From CAIWAH01 sp043755815 (GTDB taxonomy: Bacteria; Verrucomicrobiota; Verrucomicrobiia; Limisphaerales; UBA9464), in contig JAYUSF010000084.1 of the NCBI GenBank assembly GCA_043755815.1, positions 1 through 6,780 of the forward strand: a stretch of DNA of 6,780 nt. Reading direction: 5' to 3'. Shown here in pieces: positions 5,646 through 6,780 of the stretch. Under the pieces are notes generated by a model that was given only the letters and a program-made list of their open reading frames with translations, had not been told where the DNA came from and made no database searches. The position numbers and the translations under genes were made by a program. Within the stretch, counting starts at the first letter, position 1. Each line of letters begins with the position of its first letter.

Positions 5646-6554
5646 TCACTTCTTCACCCCCCTCAGGTGCTCGTCGAACCAGTCCGCGAACGTCACCACG
5701 TCCTTCTCGAGGCCGGGCCAGCCGTGGAGCAGGCCGGGCTTGCGGATCAGCTTCACGGGCACCTTCACGCCGGCTTCCTCCGCCTGCTTCACGAAGATCT
5801 CCGCCTGGTAGATCGGCACCAGCGCGTCAGCGTCGCCGTGGATGAGCAGCGTGGGCGGCATGGTGGATTTCACGAAGTAGAGCGGCGAAATCTCCTTCCC
5901 ATACACGGCACGGCTTTCGGTGGTGTCGCTGCGGGCGCCGAACGCGGGCTTGAAGTCCTTGAGCACGCCCACGCCCACGGCGTCGTCACCCTGGTTGCGC
6001 CAGTTGAGATAGTCGGTGGGCGGGAAGAACGCGGCCACGGCCTGCACGGCGCTGGATTCGCGGTCGATGGGGTCCTTGGCGTCGGCTTTGCCGGGTCCGC
6101 CCTGCGTGCCCATGGTGAGTGACAGGTGGCCGCCGGCGCTGGCGCCGAAGATGCCGAACTGGTCGGGCTTCACGCCGTAGTCGGCCGCGTGGTGCCGGAT
6201 GAAGCGGATTGCCCGGTGGATGTCCTCGGTGATCTCCGGGATGACGAAGCGCGGTTGCGAACCATGCACGACGGCGAAGACGGTGTAGCCACGTTCCAGC
6301 AGCGGCGTGAGCAGGCCGCCCTTGAGCGAACCGCCGATGGCCTCGTGGCTGGAAAAGAAGCCGCCGGAAACCATGTAGAGCACGCCGTAGCCGTTGGGTT
6401 TCTCGGGCTTGATCACGTCGAAGGTGAGCGCCGTCCCGAACTTGCGTCCGTAGATGATCTCGGTGCGGCTGGCGACGGGCGGCGCGGCGGCGAAGGCGGT
6501 CAGGGCCGACGTGGCCAGCGTGAGGGTGAGCAGGAGATGTTTCAGCGGGGACAT
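5646..6554 (-). CDS. Exported alpha/beta hydrolase, esterase/acetyl-esterase (Aes/BD-FAE-like) type
   Basis: The 302-residue precursor starts MSPLKHLLL and has a signal peptide with cleavage probably near AFA-AAP (residues 21-25). The rest is an alpha/beta hydrolase. The nucleophile elbow is GASAG at 137-141 with Ser139. HGDADALVP at 240-247 carries the probable acid Asp243, and LLHGW at 275-279 the catalytic His277. The oxyanion segment reads YMVSGGFFSS (60-69), with Ser where many relatives have His in HGGG. EDIHRAIRFIRHHAADYGV (110-128) before the nucleophile is typical of the carboxylesterase/acetyl-xylan-esterase-like group, so an ester substrate on a carbohydrate or small molecule is likely but unproven. 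The frame is open for 63 further codons upstream to 6743. I reject that extension because it is low-complexity, repeat-derived and would hide the signal peptide. No Shine-Dalgarno is visible before this ATG. The lipoprotein gene follows 58 bases downstream. Confidence 0.88.
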   Translation of the reverse strand: MSPLKHLLLTLTLATSALTAFAAAPPVASRTEIIYGRKFGTALTFDVIKPEKPNGYGVLYMVSGGFFSSHEAIGGSLKGGLLTPLLERGYTVFAVVHGSQPRFVIPEITEDIHRAIRFIRHHAADYGVKPDQFGIFGASAGGHLSLTMGTQGGPGKADAKDPIDRESSAVQAVAAFFPPTDYLNWRNQGDDAVGVGVLKDFKPAFGARSDTTESRAVYGKEISPLYFVKSTMPPTLLIHGDADALVPIYQAEIFVKQAEEAGVKVPVKLIRKPGLLHGWPGLEKDVVTFADWFDEHLRGVKK

Positions 6555-6579
6555 GGCGGGAGGATGGCGGGGAGAAGTA

Positions 6580-6600
6580 GGAAGGCGGAAGCCGGAAGTG
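6580..6600. repeat. Three tandem heptads of the pattern GGAAGNN
   Basis: GGAAGGC, GGAAGCC and GGAAGTG follow one another without a gap. A degenerate unit (AGAAGTA) precedes at 6573-6579. On the coding strand of the hydrolase this makes a pyrimidine-rich leader of CTTCC units shortly before its ATG. It looks like a short simple-sequence repeat that could vary in copy number. Confidence 0.55.
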
Positions 6601-6658
6601 GGAGCGTTGGCAGAGTTGGGTGCATCGCGACCCCGCCCGCGGAAACTGGCCGCAGTTC

Positions 6659-6715
6659 TGATGGCTGGCAACTGAGGCTGGACGTGGACGGAAGTGTGAA
6701 GCTGGCCAGCCATCA
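6659..6715. repeat. Perfect 11-base inverted repeat with a 35-base spacer
   Basis: TGATGGCTGGC at 6659-6669 is exactly complementary to GCCAGCCATCA at 6705-6715. The right arm overlaps a separate perfect ten-base palindrome, GCTGGCCAGC at 6701-6710, so two alternative pairings compete. It lies about 105 bases upstream of the hydrolase start and could be a regulatory hairpin, an operator pair or a dispersed repeat. Confidence 0.55.
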
Positions 6716-6723
6716 CCCTGACC

Positions 6724-6740
6724 CTCTCCCCGGGGGAGAG
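6724..6740. repeat. REP-like palindrome (CTCTCCCC-G-GGGGAGAG)
   Basis: This 17-base perfect palindrome around a single central G sits in the context CACCCTGACCCTCTCCCC. It resembles the dispersed CCCTCTCCCC/GGGGAGAGGG intergenic elements found in many bacterial genomes and often mistranslated as SPGERVRV, as happens in the open frame here. Its copy number in this genome cannot be seen from one window. Confidence 0.5.
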
Positions 6741-6780
6741 CAACGGTGTTGGTTGGCAAGGGGGTTAAGCGGCTTTTGGA

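Larger units (their letters stand above)
6555..6780. other. Gene-free, repeat-rich region upstream of the hydrolase gene
   Basis: These 226 bases hold no gene I can support. They carry tandem heptads, an 11-base inverted repeat and a REP-like palindrome, listed separately. The promoter of the hydrolase/lipoprotein pair should lie here, but I cannot identify a -35/-10 pair with confidence. A frame does stay open through it on the minus strand, but its product looks like translated repeat DNA. Confidence 0.6.

Noticed and set aside
5490..6122. A 210-codon plus-strand open frame opposite the hydrolase and lipoprotein genes
   Set aside because: It is in antisense register with the hydrolase gene, has His- and Arg-rich composition and no known domain.
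6555..6743. A 63-codon N-terminal extension of the hydrolase
   Set aside because: It translates the REP-like palindrome and the heptad tract into low-complexity sequence and would bury the signal peptide that begins at 6554.

Overview
This window is GC-rich, protein-coding DNA from a bacterium. It carries seven protein genes, six complete and one cut by the left edge, and no RNA genes, CRISPR array, transposase or phage gene. Four of the seven proteins begin with clear or likely Sec signal peptides and one more has a lipobox. A cysteine-bearing DUF11-repeat surface protein, a secreted glycosidase-like TIM-barrel protein and a secreted SMP-30 lactonase together suggest a carbohydrate-degrading member of the PVC group, most likely Verrucomicrobiota. 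That placement is an inference from gene content and style, not from a marker gene.

Left block (1-1427, minus strand): an exported SMP-30/gluconolactonase-type protein is followed one base later by 2-dehydro-3-deoxygalactonokinase (dgoK), which runs off the left edge. A lactonase and this kinase are two steps of the oxidative De Ley-Doudoroff route of galactose/galactonate breakdown, so the pair reads as part of a sugar-acid operon. Middle block (1541-4321, plus strand): diverging from it across 113 bases are a secreted glycoside-hydrolase-like protein and, 60 bases further on, a secreted protein with an unfamiliar N-terminal domain, three DUF11 repeats and 11 cysteines in the mature chain.

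Right block (4318-6554, minus strand): in transcription order, an exported alpha/beta hydrolase (esterase type), a small lipoprotein with a weak SmpA/OmlA (BamE)-like look and clearly lower GC than its neighbours, and a GNAT acetyltransferase. A stem with a T-run at the end of the lipoprotein gene may separate the acetyltransferase from the first two. The acetyltransferase and DUF11 genes converge and overlap by four bases at their stop codons.

The last 226 bases hold no gene but are rich in small repeats: three tandem heptads, an 11-base inverted repeat and a REP-like palindrome. Long open frames lying antisense to the real genes are explained as in-register shadows. I see no clearly new multi-gene system. 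The most useful leads are the unassigned glycosidase-like protein, the cysteine-bearing DUF11 protein and the structured region at the right edge.
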